This document shows, one piece after another, positions 20,416 through 30,593 of a stretch of 64,000 bases of DNA. Origin of the DNA: Moesziomyces globuligerus (lineage: Eukaryota; Basidiomycota; Ustilaginomycetes; Ustilaginales; Ustilaginaceae); the NCBI GenBank assembly GCA_030849465.1, contig JARVLF010000004.1, positions 62,001 to 126,000 on the forward strand, given 5' to 3'. The translations under genes were made by a program, and so were the position numbers. The notes under the pieces were generated by a model. It did no database searches. It saw only the letters and a program-made list of their open reading frames with translations, and was not told the origin of the DNA. How positions within the stretch are numbered: the stretch's first letter is position 1; every line of letters begins with the position of its first letter.

Positions 20416-21125
20416 CGTAGATCCCACTTGACCGAGAGGAGAGAAAGATGTGTTGTAGTATGAGGACGCAATGCAGCGACGAGGGTGGGGAAGGGAGATC
20501 TATATATGCCTCGGGCAGCTCTTCGTTGAGCCCTAGTCGAGAAGAATGGGCGTCCGGTGCTTATCTGGACGCTCGGCTGGGCGGGCAGAGCCTTGGCGGC
20601 TGTTCGGAAAGCCACGCTCGAGGCTCAGCTGACCCTGGTGCGATGCTGTCGAGTGGCCACTTCGGACTAGCCTGCGCCGAGGGTTGGGTTTGCATCTGCA
20701 CGGTGGCGCCGAGGCGAGGTGCAGGCGGCTAAGCGAGCGCGGTGCGAGCGAGAGCGCTTTCGCCACCCAACGAGGCCGTATTCGACAGCCGTCGGACCGT
20801 CGGGCGGCGCCCATCCGCCTTTCAAACCCCGCGAACGGCGTCGCTTGCACCCGTCGATCTCACATCCACCACGCGCATTTTCTCGGCCTTGTCCGAGCAG
20901 CGTTGGGCGAATCTGTCTCAACTGCGGGGAAGCCTCGAGTGCATGCCAGCGCGTGCCAGCGTGCCAGCGTGCCTGGGTGCCTGGGTGCCTGCGTCGAGGC
21001 CAAAGAGAGCAACACTTTGAGACCAACACCTACGTTTGCTCAAAACCTTATTTGCCTCTCACCTTGTCACCACGCGTTCCACACTCACACGTTCTCCCGA
21101 CGACAGTCCAGCACTGTGATACTCA
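20416..21125. other. Divergent promoter region, phosphatase / kinesin
   Basis: 710 bases between two divergent genes. Apart from the phosphatase TATA box, positions 20940-20990 hold a run of imperfect repeats built on GTGCCAGCGTGCC and GTGCCTGG. No gene is recognised. Confidence 0.5.
20501..20507 (-). promoter_or_regulatory. TATA box of the acid phosphatase gene
   Basis: The sequence GGCATATATAGATC on the minus strand lies about 86 bases upstream of the start codon, a usual distance for a fungal promoter with a short leader. Confidence 0.55.
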
Positions 21126-22619
21126 ATGGAGCGCGACTTTACCGTTCTGTTCCGCGTGCGGCCTTCGCTCACCTCGACGCCGGCCTCTTCGCCGCCTCTG
21201 ATCGAGCTGGCGCCGTCCGGAGCCGATGGGGTGATCGTCAACGAGCCACGCAGCAAGTTGCACCACGCCGCCTCGGGTGCGGGCGACGACGTCGAGTATA
21301 CTCCGCACGCGTTTGCGGCCGACGGGTGCTTTCTGCCCTCGTCGACGAGCGAGGAGCTCTTTGGCGCGCACGTGGCGCCGCTCCTGCCGTTTGTGCTCAA
21401 CGGTGGCTTCGCCACGGTGCTCGCCTACGGCCAGACGGGGAGCGGCAAGACGCATACGCTCTCGCAGTGCTCGCGCTTGGCGATCGGGCGGCTGTACGAG
21501 GCGAATGCAGGCGCGTGTCGCTTGGCCGTCTCGGCGATCGAGGTGTACGGCAAGGCGCAGATCAACGACCTCTTTGACGCGACCAACACGCGCGTCCTCG
21601 TCGCCGAAACCGTCCAGGCCAACAGCACCTTTGCCCGCGCCACGGTCCACGATGACGTGGCCACGTCAGAACACATGCTGGCACATGTAGAGGCGGCCTG
21701 GGCTCAGCGCGTGACGCGCGGGACCGAGAAGAATCCGCAAAGCTCCAGATCGCATGCGCTCATCCGCATCACCTGCCAACCCAAAGCCGACCCCAATGCG
21801 ACTCCTGGTGTGTTGCAGCTGGTGGATCTCGCCGGCTCGGAACGTGCAGCCGACCACTCCGCGGCAAAGGAGGTGGGAGAGGCGCACAAGACCAGGATGG
21901 CCGAAACCGTGGCGATCAACACCTCGCTCATGACGCTCAAGCAGTGCATCCGCGCGCGCACCACGCCCACCCCCAGCGTCGATTCCCGAGGCGCTCCGCC
22001 TCACATTCCGTTTCGAAGCTCCAAGCTCACGCTAGCGCTCAAGGAGGCCTTTGACCTGTACGCGCGCCAGCCGACGCATACGCTCTTTATCGCCACCGCC
22101 AGCCCAGAGCCACACGACCTCGCAGCAACGCTCAACACGCTCCGCTACGCATCCGCCCTCGTCGCCTCGCCGCACACCCGCATCCACCTCCAACCCGACC
22201 CGCAGGGTCGCAACGTCTTCTTCTGGTCCCCCGCTCGCGTGGCCGAATGGATGCTCAAGTACGGCGCTCCCCTCGTCACCCCCGCCAGCGTAGACGCGCT
22301 CGTCCAGGGTCAGGACGGCGCGGCCATGGCCAGGGTTCCCGAGCAACACTTCTACGCCCGCTTTGCCGCTCTCACAGCTGGCGAGACGCTCGAGGCCAAG
22401 CAGGCGGCCACGGCAAAGGAGCTGTATCTCAAGTGGTGGAAGCTCGTCATCGCCTCGCGCACCCTGTCCCAAAAGGCGCTCGCCGACGAGTGGAGGAAGC
22501 GTCACCAGCACAAGCTCAAGCTCGAGAGCCAAGCCGAGGGTAGAGACGCAGAGGTGCAGAGGCTCCTCAGACTCGACAGTGTCGCAAACGCACCCTCGCT
22601 GCCCGACCTCACCGCGTAG
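21126..22619 (+). CDS. Kinesin-13-like motor protein with possible C-terminal SAM domain
   Basis: 497 residues, intronless. The motor domain starts almost at residue 1 (FTVLFRVRP). It contains the P-loop GQTGSGKT at about 102-109, switch I NPQSSRSHA and switch II LVDLAGSE. After switch II, the residues ERAADHSA, EINTSL-like INTSLMTLKQCIRA and RSSKLTLALKEAF follow the kinesin-13 pattern (microtubule depolymerases such as KIF2/KIF24). It lacks the long N-terminal extension and neck of classical kinesin-13, and no long coiled coil is visible. At about residues 365-415 the segment WSPARVAEWMLKYG and what follows resemble a SAM domain, which also occurs in KIF24. The role in microtubule ends or spindle is inferred from family only. 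The motor assignment is secure, the subfamily moderately so. Confidence 0.8.
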   Translation: MERDFTVLFRVRPSLTSTPASSPPLIELAPSGADGVIVNEPRSKLHHAASGAGDDVEYTPHAFAADGCFLPSSTSEELFGAHVAPLLPFVLNGGFATVLAYGQTGSGKTHTLSQCSRLAIGRLYEANAGACRLAVSAIEVYGKAQINDLFDATNTRVLVAETVQANSTFARATVHDDVATSEHMLAHVEAAWAQRVTRGTEKNPQSSRSHALIRITCQPKADPNATPGVLQLVDLAGSERAADHSAAKEVGEAHKTRMAETVAINTSLMTLKQCIRARTTPTPSVDSRGAPPHIPFRSSKLTLALKEAFDLYARQPTHTLFIATASPEPHDLAATLNTLRYASALVASPHTRIHLQPDPQGRNVFFWSPARVAEWMLKYGAPLVTPASVDALVQGQDGAAMARVPEQHFYARFAALTAGETLEAKQAATAKELYLKWWKLVIASRTLSQKALADEWRKRHQHKLKLESQAEGRDAEVQRLLRLDSVANAPSLPDLTA

Positions 22620-22751
22620 AAAATGCATGCAATCAAATTCAACCGTTCAACCATCCCCACATCCGCTCTCGACCAACTGCCGGGAGAGTGCTAGGAGTGA
22701 CGAGTGGCATGGCACCCACGCTGTGCTTGTACATTCGGCGCGGCGTGCAAG

Positions 22752-25052
22752 CTAGGACGTGTCGCCCTTGGGCCAGGGGACGACGTTGGCCTGCGCGCCC
22801 TTGATGTGGAGCGTGGTCTTTGCGAGGAGGTGGGTGTCGGTATCGAGTTCGAGCTCGTACTTGCCAGGGTGGAGGACGAGGTTGCCGTACTCGTCGGCTC
22901 TTGCGAGGGCGGCCTGTGTGATCTGGACCTTGACCTTTCGCGTCTCTCCCGGGGCGAGCTGCTTGAGCTTTGCGTAGCCGACGAGGCTCTTGCTCGGATG
23001 CGGTGCGGGTCCGTTTGTGTGTCGCGCAAAGAGCAGCGCGGCGTAGTCCGAGCTCGTGCTGCCCGTGTTGCTCACGCTCGTCTCGACCTCTGCCACCACC
23101 TCGAACTCGGCGTAGCCCTCGCTGGTCGTCGGGATGGTGTACATCTCGGGCTGGCAGATCGAGGCGTTGAACGTCGTGTAGTGCAGTCCGTGACCAAAGG
23201 GATACGTAGGTGTACCGGTATACCACTTGTACGTACGCCCCGCATAGCTCCCATTCGGACGCAGCGCCATGGTCGTCTCTGCCAAGCCGTCAATGTAGTC
23301 GGCCGGATACTGCGTCACAGGCAACCGACCCGCGGGAGCTACATTTCCGGCCACCATGTCCATCACTGCCAACGTACCGCTCTGACCCGGATATCCGGCC
23401 CACACAAGCGCACCCACGCCGTCGTTGCGCTTGAGCTCGGCACCGTCAATCTGCCCACCACCGAACTGCACCACCACCACCTTGCTCTTGGCCGCAAGCT
23501 CGCCGATCAGCTGCAGCTGGTTGGCGGGCCAGGCGATGTCGGCACGATCGCGCTCCTCGCTCTCGATCGTCGGATCGATGCCTCCGGCAAAGATGACCAC
23601 CGCCGCATCCTCGGCCATCGCAAGCGCCCTCGACGCTTCGTCTCCGTCGTACGGCCCCGAGATGGTCGTGCCGTTGGTCCAGACGACCTTGGACTGAGAA
23701 AAGACGCGCTTCGCGGCTTCGACCATCGTGATGGTGAACGGACCCGGTCCAGCATAGTTGCCGCGCAGAGCAAACGTCGCGTTGGCATACGGACCGATGA
23801 CCGCCACCGTCTTGCCCACGAGCGAGGCCGTATCGAGCGGCAGCGCGTGATCGTGGTTCTTGAGCAGCGTCAGAGAGGCTGCGGCCGAGGAGTACGCGAG
23901 GTCCTGTGCGGCCTTGGTGTTGACGTCGCTCCAGCCGAGTTGACGGAGCGGCTGGTTGGCGGGTGGATCAAAGAGGCCGAGCCTCACCTGGCTCGCGTAC
24001 ATGCGCGTGACCGCCCGACGGATCGTCTCGACCGTCGTCAGGTTTCGAGCCAGCGCTTCGGCGAGGTTGTCCGAATACGTGGCGCCGCAGTTGAGATCGG
24101 TGCCTGCGTTGATCGAGTCGGCGGCTGCCTGGACGTAGTCGTCGGCGTAGTGGTGACCGTCGTAGACGTTGGCGATCGCATCGCAGTCCGAGGTCACGTA
24201 TCCATGCTTCTCATCCAGCCCCCAGCTTCCCCTCGCGAGTGTCTCGAGGTAGTACTTGGACGCCGAGGGCGGAACGCCGTTGACGGCGTTGTACGAGGTC
24301 ATGAGCGTGGTCGCGCCACCGTCGCGCACGCACGCGCGGAACTGAGGCAGATAGAAATCGGCCAGATCCTGCTTGCTGACGATCGCATCAAACTGATACC
24401 TCTCGACGCCCTCCCACTTTTCGAGGTCGTAGGCCAGGAAGTGCTTGCACGAAGCGGCCAACCTCAACGCCTCGTCCTGCTTGTCACCCTGAAGACCACG
24501 CACCATCCTGAGCGCATACCTGCTCATGTGCAGCGGATCCTCTCCCGGCGTCTCCTGGCCTCGGCCCCAGCGCGGATCGCGGAAGCAGTTGATGTTGAGC
24601 GGGCTGTACATGTTGAGGCCCGCCTTGCCGGCGTTGTTGTAGGCGCGCGTCTCGTTGACGATGAGCGTCGCCACGCGCTCGTAGAGCGCATCGTCAAACG
24701 TCGCACCCAGGTTGATGATCTGCGGCAGATTCGTCGCCGAACCAAACTCGGCCGACGTGTCGCCGACAAAGTTGACGCCGGGACTGTCAGAGACGCCGTG
24801 CAGCGCCTCGGTCCACCACTGGTACGCGGGCACGCCGAGCCTCGCCACGCCCGACGCAGTGTTGATCGTGTTGTTGATCAGCTCGGCCGTGGTGAACTCG
24901 TCGACGAGCGAGCTGGCGCGCGTCCAGTAGTCGAGCGAGGTATCGCAGATCGCGTTCGAAGAGAGCGCCGTGCCTGGACTGCAGTCCGGGAAGGAAAAGT
25001 TGACATGCTGCAGCGCCAGTGGCGACAGCGTGATGGCGCGCTTCAGCCACAT
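22752..25052 (-). CDS. GH3 beta-xylosidase
   Basis: A 766-residue glycoside hydrolase family 3 enzyme, probably xylan 1,4-beta-xylosidase. Typical features are FSFPDC and the LVDEFTTAELINNT helix near the N-terminus, WWTEALHGV, the nucleophile Asp in GYVTSDCDAI near residue 288, the middle alpha/beta sandwich domain (LLKNHDHALPL, VIGPYANAT) and a C-terminal fibronectin III-like domain. It releases xylose from xylo-oligosaccharides in plant cell-wall breakdown. The start is the ATG at 25052; an upstream in-frame stretch has no ATG. This leaves only about 20 residues before the conserved FPDC, shorter than usual, with a weak hydrophobic run (AITLSPLAL) instead of a clear signal peptide. No upstream exon with a better signal was found. 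A TATA-like site lies at 25133-25140. It converges with the kinesin gene, 132 bases between stops. Confidence 0.88.
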   Translation of the reverse strand: MWLKRAITLSPLALQHVNFSFPDCSPGTALSSNAICDTSLDYWTRASSLVDEFTTAELINNTINTASGVARLGVPAYQWWTEALHGVSDSPGVNFVGDTSAEFGSATNLPQIINLGATFDDALYERVATLIVNETRAYNNAGKAGLNMYSPLNINCFRDPRWGRGQETPGEDPLHMSRYALRMVRGLQGDKQDEALRLAASCKHFLAYDLEKWEGVERYQFDAIVSKQDLADFYLPQFRACVRDGGATTLMTSYNAVNGVPPSASKYYLETLARGSWGLDEKHGYVTSDCDAIANVYDGHHYADDYVQAAADSINAGTDLNCGATYSDNLAEALARNLTTVETIRRAVTRMYASQVRLGLFDPPANQPLRQLGWSDVNTKAAQDLAYSSAAASLTLLKNHDHALPLDTASLVGKTVAVIGPYANATFALRGNYAGPGPFTITMVEAAKRVFSQSKVVWTNGTTISGPYDGDEASRALAMAEDAAVVIFAGGIDPTIESEERDRADIAWPANQLQLIGELAAKSKVVVVQFGGGQIDGAELKRNDGVGALVWAGYPGQSGTLAVMDMVAGNVAPAGRLPVTQYPADYIDGLAETTMALRPNGSYAGRTYKWYTGTPTYPFGHGLHYTTFNASICQPEMYTIPTTSEGYAEFEVVAEVETSVSNTGSTSSDYAALLFARHTNGPAPHPSKSLVGYAKLKQLAPGETRKVKVQITQAALARADEYGNLVLHPGKYELELDTDTHLLAKTTLHIKGAQANVVPWPKGDTS

Positions 25053-26327
25053 GTTTGCGCTTACTTCAAACTGAGCTTCTTGATGAGGTCGAGGCTTGGA
25101 AGAGGCGGGCAAGACACGGCGATGGGAGGGCCATATTTATGCGGCGGAACCGCGTCCATGTTTACGCCCACACAAGCGTCGTTCCGGGGTCTTGGAGGAG
25201 CGACCGGCGACTGCACGCTGTACCGTATGGTCGCAACGACGACGATGCATGGCATGGGGTCCGCCGCAGACGTTGGGCTCCTTCACCGGCGCTTGCTCGG
25301 TGCCAAGCTCCGCCTACCGCACCGGTGACGTCGGCGTGGGGTACAAAGTTGTGGGGCACCGCGCCGGAACGGATGGGGGGAATCAAGCTGTCCAGCCATC
25401 TCGCCGCCACCGCCGCTGTCGTGGGGAGCTGGTCACCGGTGTGCACGAGGGCATGAGGGCATGAGGGTGGGCGCAGATCGGCCGGAGGGGCGGATGACAG
25501 CCGAAGAACGCCGGTGTGTATACCCGACTCGACCGACTTGAAGGTGTCGGATGGCGCGCGGGGGCGAGGCGGCGAGCGGGGCACACTGGAAGCGAGGCCA
25601 GCCTCGATGGTGGCGAGTCGTCGGCGACCTCTCTCCGCCTTTGCCCGTGGGCATTCGTCTGCTTCGGCCAGCCTTGCCCCGTGCGCAGCTGATTCTGTGC
25701 ATCGAAAGCTCGGAGAGTCCAAGTCGCCGGTGGTGGATGCGGGGATGGGATGGAGTGGGGGGGGGGCAAGGCATGATGGGGTTCGGCTGGAGCATCGGCT
25801 AGAGGGATGGGCTTGGATGGAAGGCCCAGCATGCATGCTGAGGCATGCAGTCCGTCTTCGCTGCCTCGGCAATCCTCGCCTGTCGGACCTGTCGCACAGC
25901 GCGCCAAACTTTATCCCAAAAGTGTAAGATCGGCCTGTACAACATCTGGATCGCGGCCGAGCGAAACCTCCGAGCCGTGCAGCCGGAATTGGAGCGCGTT
26001 ACCGATCTCAATCGGGGAAGCGATACGCGCTCGAGGGCGCGCTCAGGCGCCGATGCATTCCCATTCCGGTTCGGCTTGAAAGACGGAGGCGCCGACACTT
26101 TCAACTTTGGATTGAGCTTTGGCCCTTTTGGATGCGTCGGCCAGGCGAGATCTCGAAACTCGTTTTCCACTTCATCCTCGCATCCCGGTTTGACCAACCT
26201 ACGACCACGACCTCTCCTTGTCCGACAACCGTGCATGTCTAGAGCGCGCGGTGCAACTTGGCGTCGCAGTGTCTGTGCTCCGTGCACGCTCCTTGGCTCG
26301 ATCGTCGGCACGCTCATCGCCCTCACC
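25053..26327. other. Divergent promoter region, GH3 / acyltransferase
   Basis: 1.3 kb between divergent genes, with the GH3 TATA-like site near the left end and a short G9 run near 25758. The acyltransferase frame stays open through the right half, but the translation there shows no conserved sequence. No additional gene is recognised. Confidence 0.5.
25133..25140 (-). promoter_or_regulatory. TATA-like site of the GH3 gene
   Basis: The minus strand reads CGCATAAATATGG about 82 bases upstream of the chosen start codon. Its position supports the ATG at 25052 as the first usable start in the transcript. Confidence 0.45.
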
Positions 26328-27356
26328 ATGGCCGTTCTCTCCAAATCGTTTGGTACGCTCACGGCGGGCGCGCTCATGCTGCTCGCCCTCGTCTCGCCGC
26401 GCTCCCAGCGTCTGAGGTTCTACCTCAACTCGCTCATCTACATCGCCGGTCTCGGCATCTGCTCCTTCTGGGGCATCGTCGTCTCCATCGTCCTCTCCCT
26501 CGTCCCAGGTCAACGTCTCAACATCAACCGCGTCGTAGCAAGGTCGTTCTGGAGACTCGTATCGCCCCTCGTAGGCGTCCGGTTCATCGTAGAGGGCGAG
26601 CAACACTTTGACCACGCTCGTCCTGCTGTGCTCGTCGGCAACCATCAGACGGCGATGGACATCCTCTATCTCGGTCGGATCTTCCCCGGTCATGCAGCCA
26701 TCATGGCCAAGAAGGAGCTCCAATTCGCACCGCTGCTGGGCCAGTTTATGACGCTCTCCGGAGCGGTGTTTATCAACAGGAAGAACCTCAAGGACAGCAT
26801 CAAGGCTTTCCAGCAGGTGGGCAATACGATGAACAAGAAGAAGCTCAGCCTTTGGATCTTCCCCGAAGGCACTCGGTCCGGTCTCGCCACGCCCGACCTG
26901 CTGCCGTTCAAGAAGGGTGCTTTCCATCTGGCCATCCAGGCAGGCGTTCCTGTGGTGCCCGTGGTTTGCGAAAACTACAACCGTCTCTTTGACTCAAAGT
27001 CGCGCTTCGAATCCGGCACGGTTCGAATCAAAGTCCTCCCGCCCGTCCCCACCGCCCATCTGACCGCAGAGGATGCAGGCAAACTCACCGAAACCGTGCG
27101 AGAACAGATGCTCACCGCCCTCCGCGAAATGGACCACCAACGCCAACTCCAAGACCTCAACCCCAACCCCGACGACGACTACGACCGTCACCACCACGGC
27201 ATCGTCGGCTTCTTCGCCAGGTTCATCGGCTCCACCTCCTCGTTCAACAAACTCAACGCCAAAGTCGACAGCAACGAACAAAGCCTCCGCCAAAAGGGCG
27301 ACGGCTCACTCCCAGACGACTACAACCTCGTCTCCGAAGCCGACAAGTCAAAGTAA
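26328..27356 (+). CDS. SLC1: 1-acyl-sn-glycerol-3-phosphate acyltransferase
   Basis: A 342-residue PlsC-family enzyme that acylates lysophosphatidic acid to phosphatidic acid in the ER or lipid droplets, an early step of phospholipid and triacylglycerol synthesis. Two hydrophobic segments near the N-terminus anchor it. Motif I is NHQTAMDILYL (the NHX4D catalytic pair), motif II is around GAVFINR, motif III is FPEGTR, and VPVVPVV is motif IV. The ATG at 26328 sits in a good context (CACCATGG) and is followed by the usual short N-terminus; an in-frame ATG at 26235 would add 31 residues in a poorer context. The C-terminal 80 residues are polar and end in EADKSK. Convergent with the MATH/BTB gene. 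Confidence 0.88.
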   Translation: MAVLSKSFGTLTAGALMLLALVSPRSQRLRFYLNSLIYIAGLGICSFWGIVVSIVLSLVPGQRLNINRVVARSFWRLVSPLVGVRFIVEGEQHFDHARPAVLVGNHQTAMDILYLGRIFPGHAAIMAKKELQFAPLLGQFMTLSGAVFINRKNLKDSIKAFQQVGNTMNKKKLSLWIFPEGTRSGLATPDLLPFKKGAFHLAIQAGVPVVPVVCENYNRLFDSKSRFESGTVRIKVLPPVPTAHLTAEDAGKLTETVREQMLTALREMDHQRQLQDLNPNPDDDYDRHHHGIVGFFARFIGSTSSFNKLNAKVDSNEQSLRQKGDGSLPDDYNLVSEADKSK

Positions 27357-27518
27357 CAGCTTCGCCCAAAGAGTCTCCCTCGAGATCCACCTTCAACTCT
27401 TCCCTCTCCTCGTCTCACACCCCTTGCCCTGTACAAAGTCCCCATCTCGTGCCCCGTCGACACACTCGCTCCCCTCGTGCTGCCACTGCAACGTCACACG
27501 CCCCGACATTGTAAGAGA

Positions 27519-27558
27519 GTGTGTGTGTGCTCGTGTGTGTGTGTGCCCGTGTGTGTGC
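27519..27558. repeat. TG-rich dinucleotide tract
   Basis: Interrupted GTGTGT runs (three blocks separated by CTC and CCC) occupy most of the gap between the convergent acyltransferase and MATH/BTB genes, ending just before the stop codon of the latter. Confidence 0.8.
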
Positions 27559-27560
27559 TC

Positions 27561-30500
27561 TTACGCTGCGCCGTGTGCGGGGCGGAGCGGCGAGACGAGG
27601 CTCTTTACAAAGGCGCGCAGCGTCTTGCCCGCATGCGCGCCCCACATGCCGAGCGAGACCTCGTCGCAGCAGCGCTCAAAGTCGTGCGTGGCAGCGACGA
27701 GGTGCCAGTGCTGGTAGACGTACGTCTTGATGCGCGCGTGCAGCTCCGCATACATGCTCGTCGCCAGCAGCATCGGAAACGCCGTCGCCGGCGTCAGCGT
27801 CGCCACCAGATGCACCGCCGCCAGCCGCGACAGCGACTCGAGCGAGTACCGGTGCGCCAGCCGGAAGATCGCCAGCGCAGACGCAGCGCCGGGCTCCGCG
27901 CACGGATGCGCGTGCCGGTCCCACCGACCCGCCCTCCGCTCCCCCTCTGCGCCCATCCCGCTCGTCGCAGCGCCTCCCGCGGCAGAAGTTCCCCCGGACG
28001 GAGATGCGGGCGTCGAAAAGGTGCCAGCCGACTTGCCCGCGCCCGCGCGGCTCGCCAGACCGCTGGCGCTGTGCCGTTCCCGCAGCGAGCCAGACGTCGT
28101 CGCACTGCTGCCAGCCGATGCCGCCGAGCGTAGCCCGGCGTCGTGCATCACAAACGAGCCCGAGACGTCGCGCCGGTGGTCCGCGCGCGCGCCGAACCGA
28201 GGCGGCGCTCCCCTCATCTCGGCCTCGTCCACCTCACACCCGTCCAAGCCCTTGAGCTGCGTCACCGGCGTCCAATCCACCAGCATGCCGTCGGCCCCGC
28301 TCGCCTCGCTGCTACCCTCGCGGTCCTCTGCGGCCCAGTAGCCCAACTCGGCACCTTTGGCCCAGTCTTCGTCCAGCACCGCACTGCGCACGTCCTCCTT
28401 GTCGGCAAACTCAATGTCCTCGGTGTAGAGGTAGCGCAGGAACCAGTAGGCAGTCACGAAATCGGCGTCGGGAATGCGCAGCGTGCGCACCTTGCGCCCC
28501 GATCCGTAGGTATCGTCTTCGTCCGCGTAGCCGCCGTAGTTGTGGCTGATGCCCTCGCTGAAGTCCGAGGCGAGCATGGTGTGAAAGTAGTCGCTGCGGC
28601 TCTTGAGCACGCTCGCATGCGCCCACAGCACGCGGTCGCGCACAAAGATGCGCTCGTCGCTGTCCTCGGCCTCGTCGTCCGCGTCCGCCTGGGAGCCGTC
28701 GCCGGACGTCGCAGGCCATGCCGAGCCAATCGGATAGGGCACCACCTGGCCTACATTCGATGCAGCGTCCTTGTCGGCGTCGCGACCATCATCCGACAGA
28801 GCGCCGCCGGGGCTTGGTTCGGACAGCAAGGCGCCCCGCTCACGAACCAAGATGCGGACGTCGCCCGTGTTGGCATCGTCCAAGAGACCGTGGAGCGAGC
28901 TGAGCACGGCGCGTGGTACGAGGTGGTGACCCTCGATCTCGACGGGGAGGCGAGCGACGGCATGCTCACCGAGCTGGACCGATGGACCGCGCAAGTGGCC
29001 AGGTCCGAGGCCCAGCTGGATGGTCAGTGCGATGGAGTCCTGTCGAGCCACTTGAACGTCTTGGAGCATCTCGGAGACGCTGGGTAGGTCGTGGCAGGTG
29101 AAAAGGTCGGCTTCCTTCTGGAAGGTGTAGTCGTAGAAGCGACGCCACATCCAGCCGCCGTTCTCGGCGCCACGCCTGCCGACCGCGGCCTGCACTGGCC
29201 GGAGCGCAACCATGATGCACGCTGGGATCTCGACGTTGGCGTGGGTATAGTCGAGCACGAGGGCGGTCAGGTATACCGAAAGGATGGTGATACTATTGCG
29301 CGGCTGCTTAGCTTCCGGCCTAGTGCTAGCATCCGAAGCGGGTTCTTGATCGATGCTGCCGGCAGAAGCAGACATGTCGTTGTCAACGGGGCCGGCTCGA
29401 GGCTCAGGCTCGGTCTCGGTGTCCGAGGTGCACAAGCGGCGTGTGGTGCGAACCATCTCGATCTTCCACTTTCCGTCGCCGAAGACAGGTTGACTGGTCC
29501 AGACGTCGCTCTTGCCGGCGCCTGCACTGACGGAGCGACCGCCCTCGGAGGGTGGAGGAGAGAGTTCGACCTCTTCGCGGAGGAGATGAAGGTCGCGGAT
29601 GGTCCAGGTGAAGGAGATGGTTGTGGTCTCCTCGAACGTGGGCGGAGCCGACGGAAGGGGAGCTCCAAGAAGGCTTGAGTCTGTGCTGGCCGACGTCACG
29701 GCGAACTGTGCTGCAGGGCTCTGGTGAGGCGGCGGACTCCGATGAGAGGTGATGGAGGCGGCCGACGCCGCAGAGACCGCGTTCCACGGGTCGCGAGGGG
29801 GGCCGGAAGCGTACCAGTTGAGGGGACTGTTGAGCATGGGATCGCGAGAGCCCATACCTGTGGACTGGTTTGGCCTTGCAGGACGAATCCACGCTGGTTG
29901 GTTGCGGCCGTGCAAAGGACGCGGGCCGTTGGCACTTGCGGGACTTCCAGCGCGTGCGGAGGCGTAGCCGTCATGAGAGTAGAAGCCAAACATGGAAGGC
30001 ACAGCATTGGTTCCATCCGTGGAGGCCATCGTTGATGCAGGCGAGGTCAAGTTGTGCTGACGGATGCGACGGCCTGCGGTGTGGGCATCGCGTGCGGACT
30101 GAAAGGAGGGAGCGCCCTGTGCAAGGCTTGAGGACGCTCTGCGGGGCGACATGGAGTGAGGAGGGTTGGCCGGTGCTTGCGCTCGGAGAGTGGGAGTTGC
30201 GGAGCCCGAGCTCGCTGCCGAACTCGAAGAGCTAGGAGTCGCAGCGCCAGCTGACACGACTGCTGTGCTGCGGGGCAGCATGGAAGCAGGGGTGGAGGAG
30301 GTCGGGATGGAGGATGTAGTCTGTTGAGTCGAAGGTGCGGGCTGAGGGAGCTGCTGAGACGAGGTGGAAGCCGGCCGGGGCGAGACGGTGCCGGGAGGAG
30401 GTGTCGCTGCGGGCGTAGAGGAGGCCGCCGATATCGAAGCTGGTGCAGCTGGCGTAGTGGATGTCGAGGCGGCTGATCGATCGCTCGTGATGGTGGTGGA

Positions 30501-30593
30501 GGAAGGCGGCTCAGCCGATGCCTCAGCACGGGCGGTCTCCCCGAGCGGTGTCGCACTCGCCGATGCGGATGGCTGATCCGAATTCGATGCCAT
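27561..30593 (-). CDS. MATH-like / BTB domain protein
   Basis: 1010 residues from the ATG at 30593 (MASNSDQP). The frame stays open upstream but has no earlier ATG. The first 300 residues are low complexity, rich in Ser, Ala, Thr and Pro. About residues 320-500 resemble a MATH domain: TISFTWTIRDL at its start and SQPVFGDGKWKIEM in its middle, interrupted by polar insertions. About residues 640-750 contain a BTB/POZ fold: RIFVRDRVLWAHASVLKSRS, YFHTMLASDFSEG and FLRYLYTEDIEF. This order is that of SPOP-type substrate adaptors of Cullin-3 ubiquitin ligases, so a similar role is inferred. The C-terminal region after about 860 (HPCAEPGAASALAIFRLAHR) is probably helical, like a BACK region. No intron needed. 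Confidence 0.72.
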   Translation of the reverse strand: MASNSDQPSASASATPLGETARAEASAEPPSSTTITSDRSAASTSTTPAAPASISAASSTPAATPPPGTVSPRPASTSSQQLPQPAPSTQQTTSSIPTSSTPASMLPRSTAVVSAGAATPSSSSSAASSGSATPTLRAQAPANPPHSMSPRRASSSLAQGAPSFQSARDAHTAGRRIRQHNLTSPASTMASTDGTNAVPSMFGFYSHDGYASARAGSPASANGPRPLHGRNQPAWIRPARPNQSTGMGSRDPMLNSPLNWYASGPPRDPWNAVSAASAASITSHRSPPPHQSPAAQFAVTSASTDSSLLGAPLPSAPPTFEETTTISFTWTIRDLHLLREEVELSPPPSEGGRSVSAGAGKSDVWTSQPVFGDGKWKIEMVRTTRRLCTSDTETEPEPRAGPVDNDMSASAGSIDQEPASDASTRPEAKQPRNSITILSVYLTALVLDYTHANVEIPACIMVALRPVQAAVGRRGAENGGWMWRRFYDYTFQKEADLFTCHDLPSVSEMLQDVQVARQDSIALTIQLGLGPGHLRGPSVQLGEHAVARLPVEIEGHHLVPRAVLSSLHGLLDDANTGDVRILVRERGALLSEPSPGGALSDDGRDADKDAASNVGQVVPYPIGSAWPATSGDGSQADADDEAEDSDERIFVRDRVLWAHASVLKSRSDYFHTMLASDFSEGISHNYGGYADEDDTYGSGRKVRTLRIPDADFVTAYWFLRYLYTEDIEFADKEDVRSAVLDEDWAKGAELGYWAAEDREGSSEASGADGMLVDWTPVTQLKGLDGCEVDEAEMRGAPPRFGARADHRRDVSGSFVMHDAGLRSAASAGSSATTSGSLRERHSASGLASRAGAGKSAGTFSTPASPSGGTSAAGGAATSGMGAEGERRAGRWDRHAHPCAEPGAASALAIFRLAHRYSLESLSRLAAVHLVATLTPATAFPMLLATSMYAELHARIKTYVYQHWHLVAATHDFERCCDEVSLGMWGAHAGKTLRAFVKSLVSPLRPAHGAA

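Noticed and set aside
25845..26327. Longer N-terminus for the acyltransferase
   Set aside because: The frame is open but the extra residues are not conserved-looking, and the ATG at 26328 is in the best context just before the membrane segment.
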